Part shown: positions 43,155 through 51,679 of the stretch, in pieces | How positions within the stretch are numbered: position 1 is the first letter of the stretch | Layout: each line of letters starts with the position of its first letter | Assembly (NCBI GenBank): GCA_910579735.1 | Contig: CAJTUZ010000005.1 | Span: 62,001 to 126,000 of the forward strand | Direction: 5' to 3' | Length of the DNA stretch: 64,000 nucleotides | Origin: an uncultured Lachnospiraceae bacterium | Lineage (GTDB): Bacteria > Bacillota > Clostridia > Lachnospirales > Lachnospiraceae | Notes under the pieces: generated by a model | Told to the model about the DNA's origin: nothing | The model's input: only the letters and a program-made list of their open reading frames with translations | Database searches by the model: none | Translations under genes and position numbers: made by a program

Positions 43155-44708
43155 ATGTCTGATACGAAGAATCCATATACACAGGATAACGGTTCTGCAG
43201 AAGAACTGTCTTTAAGTGATGACCGTCGTGTCAAGACACTTTCGCCCGGGATGCTTGTTGTGAAACGTTTTTTCCGCAACCGTCTGGCGGTAGTGGGACT
43301 TGTCATGCTGGCAGCGATGTTCTTATTTTCCTTTGTGGGCGGTATGATCTCGCCGTATGGACAGGACGAGCAGTTCTATACATATACCTATTTAGAGAAG
43401 GAATATGTAGGCGTGACACAGAATGAAGATTTCCGTTATGTCTCGGCCGAGGGACAGGAATTCGGTTCTGCGGCACAGGCGCAGTTTCTGATGGCGCAGA
43501 TGACCGGTAAGACAGAGTTTGAATATAAAGATGTAGCTTATGAGGTGGAGCAGGCGGGTACGGATTTTTATGTCGTTTCATCTGCAGGAGCTCCTTTGGC
43601 GATTGCTTATAAAGATATCGTTAATGCTTCCGATGGGATAGATGATCTTGCATTTGAAGTAAAGCTGGAAGCGCTGCGCCTTTATACCAACGGAGAAGCC
43701 GGCGCATTCAGTGCAGGCGGACAGGATTATGAAGTTGATGAAGGCGGCAATATCATACAGGGAGAAGAAGTTCTTGGATATATCAGCCGTTTCGTTGTAC
43801 AGTCAAAAGTAAACGGCGTATCGATTTCCAGAGATTTCAAGGAACGTCTGGAAGAAGAGCTTGCCAATGACGTATCGGAATTTACCTATACTGGAGCGGA
43901 CGGAGAGGAACATAATTATACGGTTACTTATGATGCATCTGCAAAAATATGGTCTGTTATGCAGGAGACGGAGACTTACGTATACAATCAGTATTCTAAT
44001 CCGTCTTCCGAACATCCTTTGGGAACGGATACGAATGGTATGGATATGCTGACCCGTCTGATGTACGGCGGCCGTGTATCGCTTATTATCGGTTTTATCG
44101 TCGTTATTATCGAAACGGTTCTGGGTGTTATCATGGGAGGACTTTCCGGTTATTTCGGCGGATGGGTAGATAATCTGATCATGCGTATCGTAGATGTTTT
44201 CTATTGTATACCCTCGATGCCTCTGATCATTATATTGGGCGCGGCTATGGACGGTATGCGTGTGGATCCGCAGGTTCGTATGCTGTATCTGATGCTGATC
44301 CTCGGTGTTTTGGGCTGGCCGGCCATTGCCCGCCTTGTGCGCGGACAGATCCTGTCTCTTCGTGAACAGGAGTTTATGACGGCGACCGAGGCCTGCGGTA
44401 TCCGTATTTCCCGCAGAATTTTCAAACATTTGATACCGAATGTTATTCCGCAGCTTATCGTTACCTGTACGATGAGCCTTGGTTCCGTTATGCTGACGGA
44501 GGCAACCTTATCGTTCCTCGGACTCGGGGTAAAATTCCCGTTTGCTTCCTGGGGAAATATTATCAACGATGTAAATAACTCTTATGTGCTGACAACATAT
44601 TGGTTTATTTGGATTCCGGCCGGTATCTGTCTTCTGATCGCCGTTTTGGGATTTAACTTCGTGGGTGATGGTCTTCGTGATGCCTTTGACCCCAGAATGA
44701 AGCGATAA
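43155..44708 (+). CDS. Oligopeptide ABC transporter permease, OppC/DppC type, with large extracellular insert
   Basis: Second membrane subunit, 517 residues against about 300 in ordinary OppC. TM1 is at about 44-66. It is followed by roughly 215 extra hydrophilic residues (about 70-285) before the conserved EHPLGTDTNGMDMLTRLMYG segment, TM2-TM6 and the EAA loop (TATEACGIRISRRIFKHLIP). The C-terminal FVGDGLRDAFDPRMKR is standard. The insert lies on the outer face, Asp/Glu/Tyr-rich with no cysteines I can see, and may contact the enlarged binding protein. No frameshift is seen; reading is continuous. AAAGGAGG precedes the ATG. Confidence 0.93.
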   Translation: MSDTKNPYTQDNGSAEELSLSDDRRVKTLSPGMLVVKRFFRNRLAVVGLVMLAAMFLFSFVGGMISPYGQDEQFYTYTYLEKEYVGVTQNEDFRYVSAEGQEFGSAAQAQFLMAQMTGKTEFEYKDVAYEVEQAGTDFYVVSSAGAPLAIAYKDIVNASDGIDDLAFEVKLEALRLYTNGEAGAFSAGGQDYEVDEGGNIIQGEEVLGYISRFVVQSKVNGVSISRDFKERLEEELANDVSEFTYTGADGEEHNYTVTYDASAKIWSVMQETETYVYNQYSNPSSEHPLGTDTNGMDMLTRLMYGGRVSLIIGFIVVIIETVLGVIMGGLSGYFGGWVDNLIMRIVDVFYCIPSMPLIIILGAAMDGMRVDPQVRMLYLMLILGVLGWPAIARLVRGQILSLREQEFMTATEACGIRISRRIFKHLIPNVIPQLIVTCTMSLGSVMLTEATLSFLGLGVKFPFASWGNIINDVNNSYVLTTYWFIWIPAGICLLIAVLGFNFVGDGLRDAFDPRMKR

Positions 44709-44723
44709 GAGAGGAGGATGATT

Positions 44724-45875
44724 ATGGCTAAGAATAAACCGGAAGGATATCTTTCAGCGAAAGAATCCCGTCGGATTTCCAAAGAGAACCGCCGTATTAC
44801 CAATCAGTATGAAAAAGAGCGGAAACGGAAAAAAGTGCCCGAGTCTGAATATATGACAACGATGCACGATCCGAATAATGCGGTGGAATTTGATAACCTT
44901 CATACGTATTTCTTTACCGATGCCGGTACCGTAAAATCTGTTGACGGCGTTACTTTTGAAGTGCCTATCGGCAAGACTGTCGGTGTCGTTGGAGAATCGG
45001 GCTGCGGCAAATCCGTAACCAGTCTGTCATTGATGCAGCTGATTCAGCGTCCGCAGGGACAGATCGTAGAAGGTGAGATCCGTTTGAATATCGGTGACAA
45101 TAAAGCATATAATATTGCCAAAACGCCGAATGAGAAAATGATGAATCTGCGGGGCAATTATGTGTCCATGATCTTTCAGGAACCGATGACAAGCTTAAAC
45201 CCGGTTTTCCGTATCGGAGAACAGTTGGAAGAAGTCATTGCGCTCCATGCAGGAGAAGGAAAAGATAAAGAGGCATTCAAACAACGGACGATAGAGCTTC
45301 TTAAGATGGTTGGAATCGCAAACAGTGAGGGCGTTTACAAAATGTATCCGCATGAATTGTCCGGCGGTATGCGCCAGCGTGTCATGATCGCCATGGCGCT
45401 TGCATGCAGTCCGAAGATTATTATTGCCGATGAGCCGACAACGGCTCTCGACGTAACGATACAGGCACAGATTCTGGATCTGCTCCGGAATCTGAAAAAT
45501 AAGATCAACTCTTCTATTATGTTAATTACGCATGACCTGGGCGTTATTGCGGAAATGGCAGACTATGTTGTGGTCATGTATGCCGGACGTGTTGTAGAGA
45601 AAGGAACCGTAAGGGATATCTTTACCAATCCTTCTCACCCGTATACGATCGGTCTTATGGCGTCTAAGCCGGTAGTCGGCAAGCAGGTGGACAGGCTTTA
45701 TTCCATTCCCGGTAAAGTGCCGAATCCTGTCAATATGCCGAATTACTGTTATTATAAAGATCGTTGTGAGATGTGCGTGGAAGGCTGCAGCGGAGCTTAT
45801 CCGGAAGAGATCAGCCTTTCCGATACACATAAAGTAAGCTGCTATCGATTCTATGAAGGAAAGGGGGAGAAATAA
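44724..45875 (+). CDS. Oligopeptide ABC transporter ATP-binding protein, OppD/DppD type
   Basis: First ATPase of the importer, about 383 residues. It shows Walker A GESGCGKS, the Q-loop FQEPMTSLNP, signature LSGGMRQR and Walker B IIIADEPTTALDVT, then the C-terminal oligopeptide-transporter extension with a cysteine cluster (YKDRCEMCVEGCSG) that in this family can bind an iron-sulfur cluster. A basic N-terminal extension of about 45 residues is longer than usual. Start at 44724 is preferred over 44718 because GAGGAGG ends at 44717 and leaves 6 bases. It directly abuts the next gene. Confidence 0.94.
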   Translation: MAKNKPEGYLSAKESRRISKENRRITNQYEKERKRKKVPESEYMTTMHDPNNAVEFDNLHTYFFTDAGTVKSVDGVTFEVPIGKTVGVVGESGCGKSVTSLSLMQLIQRPQGQIVEGEIRLNIGDNKAYNIAKTPNEKMMNLRGNYVSMIFQEPMTSLNPVFRIGEQLEEVIALHAGEGKDKEAFKQRTIELLKMVGIANSEGVYKMYPHELSGGMRQRVMIAMALACSPKIIIADEPTTALDVTIQAQILDLLRNLKNKINSSIMLITHDLGVIAEMADYVVVMYAGRVVEKGTVRDIFTNPSHPYTIGLMASKPVVGKQVDRLYSIPGKVPNPVNMPNYCYYKDRCEMCVEGCSGAYPEEISLSDTHKVSCYRFYEGKGEK

Positions 45876-46898
45876 ATGGCCGACAACAATACTGTAAAAG
45901 AAAACCAGTTTACGCCGGTAACATATGATCCCCAATATATCCTGATGGTCAACGCCTTAAAGAAATATTTCCCCATAAAAGGCGGCATGATCTCCAAAAC
46001 GGTAGGCTATGTGAAAGCGGTAGACGGCGTCACATTTAACCTGAAACGCGGCACGACAATGGGACTTGTCGGCGAGTCGGGATGCGGCAAAACAACGACC
46101 GGAAGAACGATTCTGCGTCTGTCCGGCGATAAGACGGATGGACAGGTACTGTTTAACGGACAGGAAGTTTATGACTTGTCAACCAAAGAGATGCGTTCTA
46201 TAAGAACCAAAATGCAGATCATTTTTCAGGATCCGTTTTCAAGCCTTTCACCGAGACTCCCTGTCGGAGAGATTATCGGCGAGGCTGTCCGTGAACATGG
46301 ACTTGTAAGCAAAGCGGAATTTAACGATTATATCGATCAGGTCATGGATAACTGTGGATTACAGCCTTTCCATAAAGACCGTTATCCGCATGAATTTTCC
46401 GGCGGACAAAGACAGCGTATCTGTATTGCAAGGGCGCTTGCGCTGAATCCCGAGTTTGTAGTGTGCGATGAGCCGGTGTCTGCACTGGACGTGTCGATTC
46501 AGGCACAGATCATCAATCTGCTTAAAGACTTGCAGGATCGTTATAAACTGACTTACCTTTTCATTTCACATGACTTGAGCGTGGTAGAGCATATATCGGA
46601 TACGGTAGGCGTTATGTATCTGGGCAATCTGGTGGAATACGGTAATACAACGGATATTTTCAAAAATCCGCTGCATCCTTATACGAAAGCATTGTTTTCC
46701 GCAATTCCGATTCCTGATCCGGACGCTAAAATGGACCGTATCGTACTCGAGGGAACGATCCCTTCACCGGCGAATCCGCCAACGGGTTGTAAATTCCATA
46801 CCCGATGTGCCAACTGTATGGCGAAATGTAAAGAAACAGCGCCGCAGCAGAAAGAGATCGAACCGGGACATTACGTCGTGTGTCATTTGTATGATTAG
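45876..46898 (+). CDS. Oligopeptide ABC transporter ATP-binding protein, OppF/DppF type
   Basis: Second ATPase of the importer, 340 residues. Walker A GESGCGKTT, FQDPFSSLSPR Q-loop, signature FSGGQRQR and Walker B FVVCDEPVSALDVS are intact. The C-terminal region has the usual CKFHTRCANCMAKCKE cysteine cluster. The start ATG follows the OppD stop codon directly, so translation is coupled; AAGGGGGAG lies just upstream in the end of that gene. With the binding protein and two permeases it completes a five-gene importer. Confidence 0.95.
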   Translation: MADNNTVKENQFTPVTYDPQYILMVNALKKYFPIKGGMISKTVGYVKAVDGVTFNLKRGTTMGLVGESGCGKTTTGRTILRLSGDKTDGQVLFNGQEVYDLSTKEMRSIRTKMQIIFQDPFSSLSPRLPVGEIIGEAVREHGLVSKAEFNDYIDQVMDNCGLQPFHKDRYPHEFSGGQRQRICIARALALNPEFVVCDEPVSALDVSIQAQIINLLKDLQDRYKLTYLFISHDLSVVEHISDTVGVMYLGNLVEYGNTTDIFKNPLHPYTKALFSAIPIPDPDAKMDRIVLEGTIPSPANPPTGCKFHTRCANCMAKCKETAPQQKEIEPGHYVVCHLYD

Positions 46899-46963
46899 TG
46901 TGAAGAGAAGTTCCAAGCAAAGCATGAAGACGACATCATGTAACGACAGGAAAGGATAGATGT

Positions 46964-47251
46964 ATGGGAAAGCATGGCGATTTTGAGGACGATGGACGTA
47001 CCATAGCCGATATGAGCGGAATAGGATCTGCTCATAGCTCCTGGTTTGGCCGCCGCAGTCCGGCATCCCATGACAGAGAAGCTTTGCAGGATGAGAGAAA
47101 AGATGCGCGTCCGTGGGAAGAGTCTCCGTTTACGTGGAAAGAACGCATACGCTATATGGGAGTGGCACTCGGCGCCGCACTTTCCATTGCATTTGTTTTT
47201 CTTGCAGGCATAGCGCTTGTTATATGGCTTATTACATTGTATGGAAAATGA
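46964..47251 (+). CDS. Small single-span membrane protein of unknown function
   Basis: A 95-residue protein with a hydrophilic N-terminal 65 residues and one C-terminal membrane helix (about 66-92) ending LITLYGK, so the bulk would face the cytoplasm if the helix is inserted tail-first. GAAAGGATAG precedes the ATG at 46964. It follows the OppF gene by 65 bases and may be the last gene of that transcript. No family recognised. Confidence 0.65.
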   Translation: MGKHGDFEDDGRTIADMSGIGSAHSSWFGRRSPASHDREALQDERKDARPWEESPFTWKERIRYMGVALGAALSIAFVFLAGIALVIWLITLYGK

Positions 47252-47342
47252 TAAAAAGAAATGATGAACAGATACGGGGAGATGCAATGGGATTGTGTCT
47301 TCCCGTATTGTAATTGCGGATATTGATGACAGAAACAAAAGG

Positions 47343-47524
47343 TCGTGAAACGCCGGGGGCAGGCAGAGAAAAAAGTTTCTGCTTCGGGCGCGCTTTCGCT
47401 CCATTAAAAACGCAGCGGTACTAAGTGCGAGAGACAAAAGATGTCCCTCGCACAAAGGACCGGCGTTTTTAGAGGGCCCTTCAGCAGAAATCTTTTTTCT
47501 CTGCCTGCCCCCGGCGTTTCACGA
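47343..47524. repeat. Large palindromic repeat element, copy A
   Basis: A 182-bp near-perfect palindrome. The outer arms 47343-47374 and 47493-47524 are exactly complementary over 32 bases. Inside, TTTCTGCT pairs with AGCAGAAA and a longer region (about 47404-47436 with 47443-47473) pairs with a few mismatches. The core 47374-47492 is the reverse complement of the core of copy B at 54449-54567, with about 7 differences in 119 bases by eye. No coding frame explains it. It fills most of the gap between the small membrane protein and the leader peptide of the MFS gene; 47252-47342 shows nothing else. Confidence 0.9.
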
Positions 47525-47562
47525 TTGTATGTTCATTAAAACAACAGGAAAGGAGAAAACAG

Positions 47563-47604
47563 ATGATATTAATGATTGCAGAAGCTCCATGCAAGGTCTT
47601 GTAG
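47563..47604 (+). CDS. 13-residue leader peptide ahead of the MFS exporter
   Basis: AAAGGAG (47549-47555) is followed after 7 bases by ATG and an open frame encoding MILMIAEAPCKVL and a TAG stop. A strong, well-spaced ribosome binding site before so short a frame, with hairpins on and after it, is typical of leader peptides that control drug-efflux genes by ribosome stalling. Translation itself is inferred, not shown. Confidence 0.55.
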   Translation: MILMIAEAPCKVL

Positions 47605-47696
47605 GATAGGACTGCATGGAGTAATACTATCCGGAGGCTTTGCGAATAAGAACAGATGTTATATATAATGCGTTTGGGAAATAAGGAGCAAAGTCT
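47585..47696 (+). promoter_or_regulatory. Candidate translational attenuator of the MFS gene
   Basis: CTCCATGCA (47585-47593), inside the leader peptide frame, pairs perfectly with TGCATGGAG (47613-47621). Alternatively GCTCC (47584-47588) can pair with GGAGC (47685-47689), which contains the MFS ribosome binding site. A further pair, AGGCTTTGC (47635-47643) with GCAAAGTCT (47688-47696), would also shield that site. These mutually exclusive pairings fit a stalling-controlled switch. Confidence 0.5.
47640..47669 (+). promoter_or_regulatory. Possible internal promoter for the MFS gene
   Basis: TTGCGA (47640-47645), an 18-base spacer and TATAAT (47664-47669). If used, it would start a short transcript that lacks the leader peptide, bypassing the attenuator. 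Confidence 0.45.
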
Positions 47697-49064
47697 ATGA
47701 AAAATTTAAGAAGAAAAACTATATTAAATCGTAATATAATGGATGTGCGGCATGTACTGGCGGAAATGAAAGACTTTCTGCTGCTGTGGATCAGCCAGTC
47801 CTTATCGGGACTTGGCAGTGCCATGACAGGCTATGCGCTTGTTATATGGTCCTATTCGCAGAAGGGATCGGCGCTTATGAGCGCAATGCTTATGGTATGT
47901 TCCTATACGCCGTATGTTTTGTTCAGCATTTTTGCGGGAGCTCTAAGCGACAAATGGGACAAAAAGAAAACGATGCTTGTCTGTGATACGGCAGCGGCAT
48001 TGACCACTGTGATTACGCTTATATTACTGCAGAGAAATTCTCTGGCAGTATGGCATCTGTATCTGCTCAATGCGGTAAACGGGTTGATGAATACGATACA
48101 GCAGCCTGCATCGGAAGTTGCCGTGACGCAGATCCTGCCGAAAAAATATTATCAGAAAGTCGGCGGTATGCGTTATTTTGCCAGTTCTCTGAATCAGATC
48201 CTGACGCCGCTTATCGCTACGGCGATACTGGGCCTGGCCGGAATGAAATACGTGATCGCATTTGATTTAATAACGTTTGTTATTGCTTTTTTGTCGCTTG
48301 CATTTCTGATCCGGATACCGAAGCCGGAGCAGGAAACTGCGGACGACGGAGAAACCCTGCTGCAGTCGGTACGGAAAGGGATCGGGTATCTGAAGAAGGA
48401 ACGGGGCATTTTTGATCTCATTCTGTTCCTGGCCGCCATTAATTTGGTGGCTTCCATATATGAGGCTGCCTTTCCGGCAATGCTGCTTTCCAGAAACGGA
48501 GGCAGTGAAAAAACGCTTGGACTTGTCAATACGGTGATCGCCGTATCGACGTTTTTTGGGAGTATTCTGGCGTCTGTTATGAAAGAGCCGCGAAGCCGCG
48601 TGCGTGTGATCTGCAATACGCTGCTTTTTTCGATGAGTTTTGAAAATTTTCTGCTGGCATTCGGAACAACGCCGCTTATCTGGTGCATCGGCGGTTTTCT
48701 GGGGTGGGTTCCCATACCGCTCATGAGCACAAATCTGGATGTCATTATGCGTCTGCACATACCGGAGAATATGCAGGGCAGAGTCTATTCCGTTCGTAAT
48801 TCACTGCAGTATTTTACAATCCCGCTCGGTTTTTTTCTGGGAGGCTTTCTGGTGGATAACGTATTTGAGCCGGTTATGGCCATGCAGGATGAAGCGGGGA
48901 TTCTTGTTCGTATGTTTGGAGAGGGAAAAGGTTCCGGCGCCGCTTTTTTATTTTTTATCATTGCTTTTGCGGGAATCGGGGTCTGTCTGTATTTCCGGCA
49001 CGACAAACATATATGGAAGTTGGAGAAAGGAAGTTTTCATGAAGACAATCCTGATCGTCGATGA
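47697..49064 (+). CDS. MFS exporter, macrolide-efflux (Mef)-like
   Basis: A 455-residue transporter with about 12 membrane helices after a short basic N-terminal region. It follows the drug-exporter pattern of the MFS_3 group: ISQSLSGLGSAMTGYALVIW in helix 1 and GALSDKWDKKKTML as the conserved loop between helices 2 and 3. The closest known style is Mef-type macrolide efflux and enterobactin exporters; the substrate is not known. AAGGAG lies 8 bases before the ATG and may be masked by RNA structure. The 3' end overlaps the response regulator gene by 26 bases, so the exporter is probably regulated together with the sensor system. Confidence 0.88.
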   Translation: MKNLRRKTILNRNIMDVRHVLAEMKDFLLLWISQSLSGLGSAMTGYALVIWSYSQKGSALMSAMLMVCSYTPYVLFSIFAGALSDKWDKKKTMLVCDTAAALTTVITLILLQRNSLAVWHLYLLNAVNGLMNTIQQPASEVAVTQILPKKYYQKVGGMRYFASSLNQILTPLIATAILGLAGMKYVIAFDLITFVIAFLSLAFLIRIPKPEQETADDGETLLQSVRKGIGYLKKERGIFDLILFLAAINLVASIYEAAFPAMLLSRNGGSEKTLGLVNTVIAVSTFFGSILASVMKEPRSRVRVICNTLLFSMSFENFLLAFGTTPLIWCIGGFLGWVPIPLMSTNLDVIMRLHIPENMQGRVYSVRNSLQYFTIPLGFFLGGFLVDNVFEPVMAMQDEAGILVRMFGEGKGSGAAFLFFIIAFAGIGVCLYFRHDKHIWKLEKGSFHEDNPDRR

Positions 49065-49728
49065 TGATGTTTATATCGGAAATATGGTAGAAGAAATGCT
49101 GCAAAAAGTTGGTTATGGCGTACTCCGGGCTTATTCCGGTTCGGAGGCGCTGCTTTTATTAGAGTCGAAGAAGGCGGATCTTGTACTGCTTGATCTGATG
49201 CTGCCGGGGCTTAGCGGAGAAGAAGTACTGCCTGCCCTGAAAGAAAAGGAGATTCCGGTGATCATTGTCAGCGCCAGAGTGGATGTGAAAGATAAGGTGG
49301 AACTGCTGCTCGGCGGTGCAGCGGATTATATGACCAAACCGTTTGATCTGCAGGAGATGCTGGCACGGATCACCGTGCAGCTTCGGAAGGCGCCGAAAGC
49401 GGCAGACGGACGATCCGGCGAAGGAGAGAGCCTGCGATATCTGGATGTCGTTATGGATATGGATGCGCACAGTGTTTATGTCTGTGATACAATGGTAAAA
49501 CTGACAAGGACAGAATACGCGATCTTAAAGATTCTGATGCGCAATCCGCAGCAGGTCGTCCCTAAATCATCCCTGCTGGACCGGATAAGCGGGGAGACGC
49601 CGGATTGTGTGGAAAGTTCTCTGAAAGTGCATATCAGCAATCTGCGCAGGAAATTGCGGGATGCCGGTGGAAAAGATTACATTGAGGCGGTCTGGGGGAT
49701 CGGATTTAAGATGAAAACGCAGGACTGA
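49039..49728 (+). CDS. OmpR-family response regulator
   Basis: Two-component transcription factor, 229 residues. The receiver domain has the acidic pocket Asp8-Asp9-Asp10, phospho-acceptor Asp52 (LLDLMLP), the VSAR switch and KPFDL lysine loop. The C-terminal winged helix (LTRTEYAILKILMRNP, VESSLKVHISNLRRKL, IEAVWGIGFKM) is of OmpR/PhoB type. GAAAGG precedes the ATG, which lies inside the MFS gene in another frame. The kinase is most likely the protein at 51680. Its probable binding sites are the CTTAACC repeats at 49764-49794, in line with OmpR-type proteins that bind direct repeats. Confidence 0.95.
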   Translation: MKTILIVDDDVYIGNMVEEMLQKVGYGVLRAYSGSEALLLLESKKADLVLLDLMLPGLSGEEVLPALKEKEIPVIIVSARVDVKDKVELLLGGAADYMTKPFDLQEMLARITVQLRKAPKAADGRSGEGESLRYLDVVMDMDAHSVYVCDTMVKLTRTEYAILKILMRNPQQVVPKSSLLDRISGETPDCVESSLKVHISNLRRKLRDAGGKDYIEAVWGIGFKMKTQD

Positions 49729-49763
49729 CAGCGGAAGATGAGTTCTGTAGTTCTTACCTGTTT

Positions 49764-49809
49764 CTTAACCTTTTCCTTAACCGCTTTCTTAACCTTTATT
49801 CGATATACT
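49764..49809 (+). promoter_or_regulatory. Activator-type promoter with three CTTAACC direct repeats
   Basis: CTTAACC occurs at 49764, 49776 and 49788, an exact 12-base period, with a degenerate fourth unit (CTTACC at 49753). A -10 box TATACT follows at 49804-49809, while no -35 consensus is present at 49781-49786. Direct repeats in place of a -35 box suggest activation by the OmpR-type regulator encoded just upstream. Confidence 0.65.
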
Positions 49810-49847
49810 GAGGATGTTGTAAGGAATCGAATAAAAGGAGGGTTTTT

Positions 49848-50777
49848 ATGGACTACGTTTTAACAACGGATGCGCTTTGCAAAAGTTATAAGCATTTCAA
49901 AGCGTTAAACGGCTTTTCCATGCACGTCCCCAAAGGAGCGATCTACGGATTTGTCGGAAAGAACGGTGCGGGCAAGACGACGCTGATTCGTCTGATCTGC
50001 GGTCTGCAGCAGGAGACGGCAGGTGAGTATACGCTTTACGGTGTAAGCAGTACATGCAGAGAAATAGTCAGGGCACGCAAAAGAATGGGCGCTATCGTGG
50101 AAACACCGTCAATCTATCTGGATATGAGTGCAAGAGAGAATATCAAAGCGCAGTACCGCATTCTTGGACTGCCGTCTTTTGAAGGGGTGTCGGAGCTGCT
50201 TGCGCTGGTGGGACTGGAGGATGCCGGGAAAAAGAAAGCCAAACATTTTTCGCTGGGGATGCGTCAGCGGCTTGGAATTGCCATTGCACTGGCTGGCGAT
50301 CCGGATTTCCTGGTTCTGGACGAACCGGTGAACGGTCTTGATCCGCAGGGAATCATCGAAATCCGGGAGCTGATCTTAAAGCTTAACAGGCAGCGGCAGG
50401 TCACAATCCTGATCTCCAGCCATATGTTAGACGAATTATCCCGTCTGGCAACGCATTACGGGTTTATTGATCACGGCCGTATGGTAAAAGAGATCAGCGC
50501 GCAGGAATTGGAAGCGGCCTGTAGAAAATGTATGCATCTGGAAGTATCGGACTGCAAAGCGCTTGCCCGGGTGCTGGATGGCATGGGAGCCGCATATACG
50601 ATCATGTCCGATACGGAAGCAGACGTATATGCCAGAATCAATCTGACGGAACTTGTACTGGCGTTAAATAAGGAAAATTGCGAACTCCGCTCCTTACAGG
50701 AGAAAGATGAAAGCCTCGAGAGTTTTTTCATCAATCTGACAGGCGGCAGCGGCAAAGAAGGGGGGAGATCGGAATGA
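49848..50777 (+). CDS. ABC transporter ATP-binding protein (BcrA-type exporter)
   Basis: ATPase of a two-gene ABC-2 exporter, 309 residues. Walker A GKNGAGKTT, the Q-loop, signature FSLGMRQR and Walker B FLVLDEPVNGLDP are intact; the H-loop His is in SSHMLDE. The roughly 90-residue C-terminal region is typical of the BcrA/LanF group that protects against bacitracin or lantibiotics. AAAGGAGG precedes ATG 49848. The stop overlaps the permease start by 4 bases (ATGA). Placed between a response regulator and a histidine kinase, it is probably both target and partner of that sensor. Confidence 0.94.
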   Translation: MDYVLTTDALCKSYKHFKALNGFSMHVPKGAIYGFVGKNGAGKTTLIRLICGLQQETAGEYTLYGVSSTCREIVRARKRMGAIVETPSIYLDMSARENIKAQYRILGLPSFEGVSELLALVGLEDAGKKKAKHFSLGMRQRLGIAIALAGDPDFLVLDEPVNGLDPQGIIEIRELILKLNRQRQVTILISSHMLDELSRLATHYGFIDHGRMVKEISAQELEAACRKCMHLEVSDCKALARVLDGMGAAYTIMSDTEADVYARINLTELVLALNKENCELRSLQEKDESLESFFINLTGGSGKEGGRSE

Positions 50778-51610
50778 GAAAGCTGATCCATGCCAATTTC
50801 GTCAGAATGGTAAGAGGTAAAATATTCTGGATCATAGAGGCTGCGTTAGCAGGGTATGCCGTATTTGCCTACGCTTCGGTGGCGGGAAATATCAAAAGAG
50901 GACTCGGGATACCGGACAGTTTTCTGTTTGTGTTTTTTAACGAGATGCTCGCTATGGGCGCCGTGATGGCGTTATTTACCATACTTTTCCTCGGTGTGGA
51001 ATATAGTAACGGTGTCATCAGGAATAAGATATCCACCGGACATCGAAGAAGAGATATCTATCTGGCCAACCTCGTGACATGTTATACGGCAGGCGTTATC
51101 CAGTTTCTGACATACAGCCTGACAGCTCTGCTGACAGGGTGGTTATTGCTGGGTGAAACCGCCCTGATCGGTCTTAATCAGATGTCATGGCGTATCGTCT
51201 GCAGTCTGCTGATCATACTGTGCTATGCGGCGGTTTTTACGCTGATCATTATGCTGGATGACCATGGTATGAGGGTTACTGCGGTGAGTTTCGTGCTGGT
51301 GCTTGCATTTTTTATTTTGGTCATGCAGATCTTCGGGGATCTGTCGGAGCCGGAAGTTAGGAGCAGAACCGTGACCTCGCAGGAAGGGGAAGTGCAGATC
51401 GAGGAAGCTGTCCCGAATCCGCGTTATGTAACCGGGACGAAGCGGGTAGTCTATGAATGGCTCGATACCTTTTTGCCGGCAGATCAGGCGATGTATATCC
51501 TCCTTCCGGAAACGGAGTATACGCTGAAAGCGCCTCTGTGTCTATTAGGAGAAAGCATTGTTTTGACCGCTTTCGGCCTGTATTTTTTCAAACGAAAAGA
51601 TATCAGGTAG
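50774..51610 (+). CDS. ABC-2 type exporter permease
   Basis: Membrane partner of the ATPase upstream, 278 residues with about six helices (20-40, 60-80, 105-128, 135-160, 170-190, 250-272) and an extracellular loop of about 60 residues before the last helix. The N-terminus MRKLIHANFVRMVRGKIFW is typical of this permease group. It overlaps the ATPase gene by 4 bases. The dimer probably exports or senses a cell-envelope-active peptide or lipid; substrate unknown. Confidence 0.88.
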   Translation: MRKLIHANFVRMVRGKIFWIIEAALAGYAVFAYASVAGNIKRGLGIPDSFLFVFFNEMLAMGAVMALFTILFLGVEYSNGVIRNKISTGHRRRDIYLANLVTCYTAGVIQFLTYSLTALLTGWLLLGETALIGLNQMSWRIVCSLLIILCYAAVFTLIIMLDDHGMRVTAVSFVLVLAFFILVMQIFGDLSEPEVRSRTVTSQEGEVQIEEAVPNPRYVTGTKRVVYEWLDTFLPADQAMYILLPETEYTLKAPLCLLGESIVLTAFGLYFFKRKDIR

Positions 51611-51679
51611 CCGGAGGGTATTGCCGCGGCAGATGATGACCAGAACCGGCCGGGAAGCGGGAGAAAGGAGCGGGAAAAT

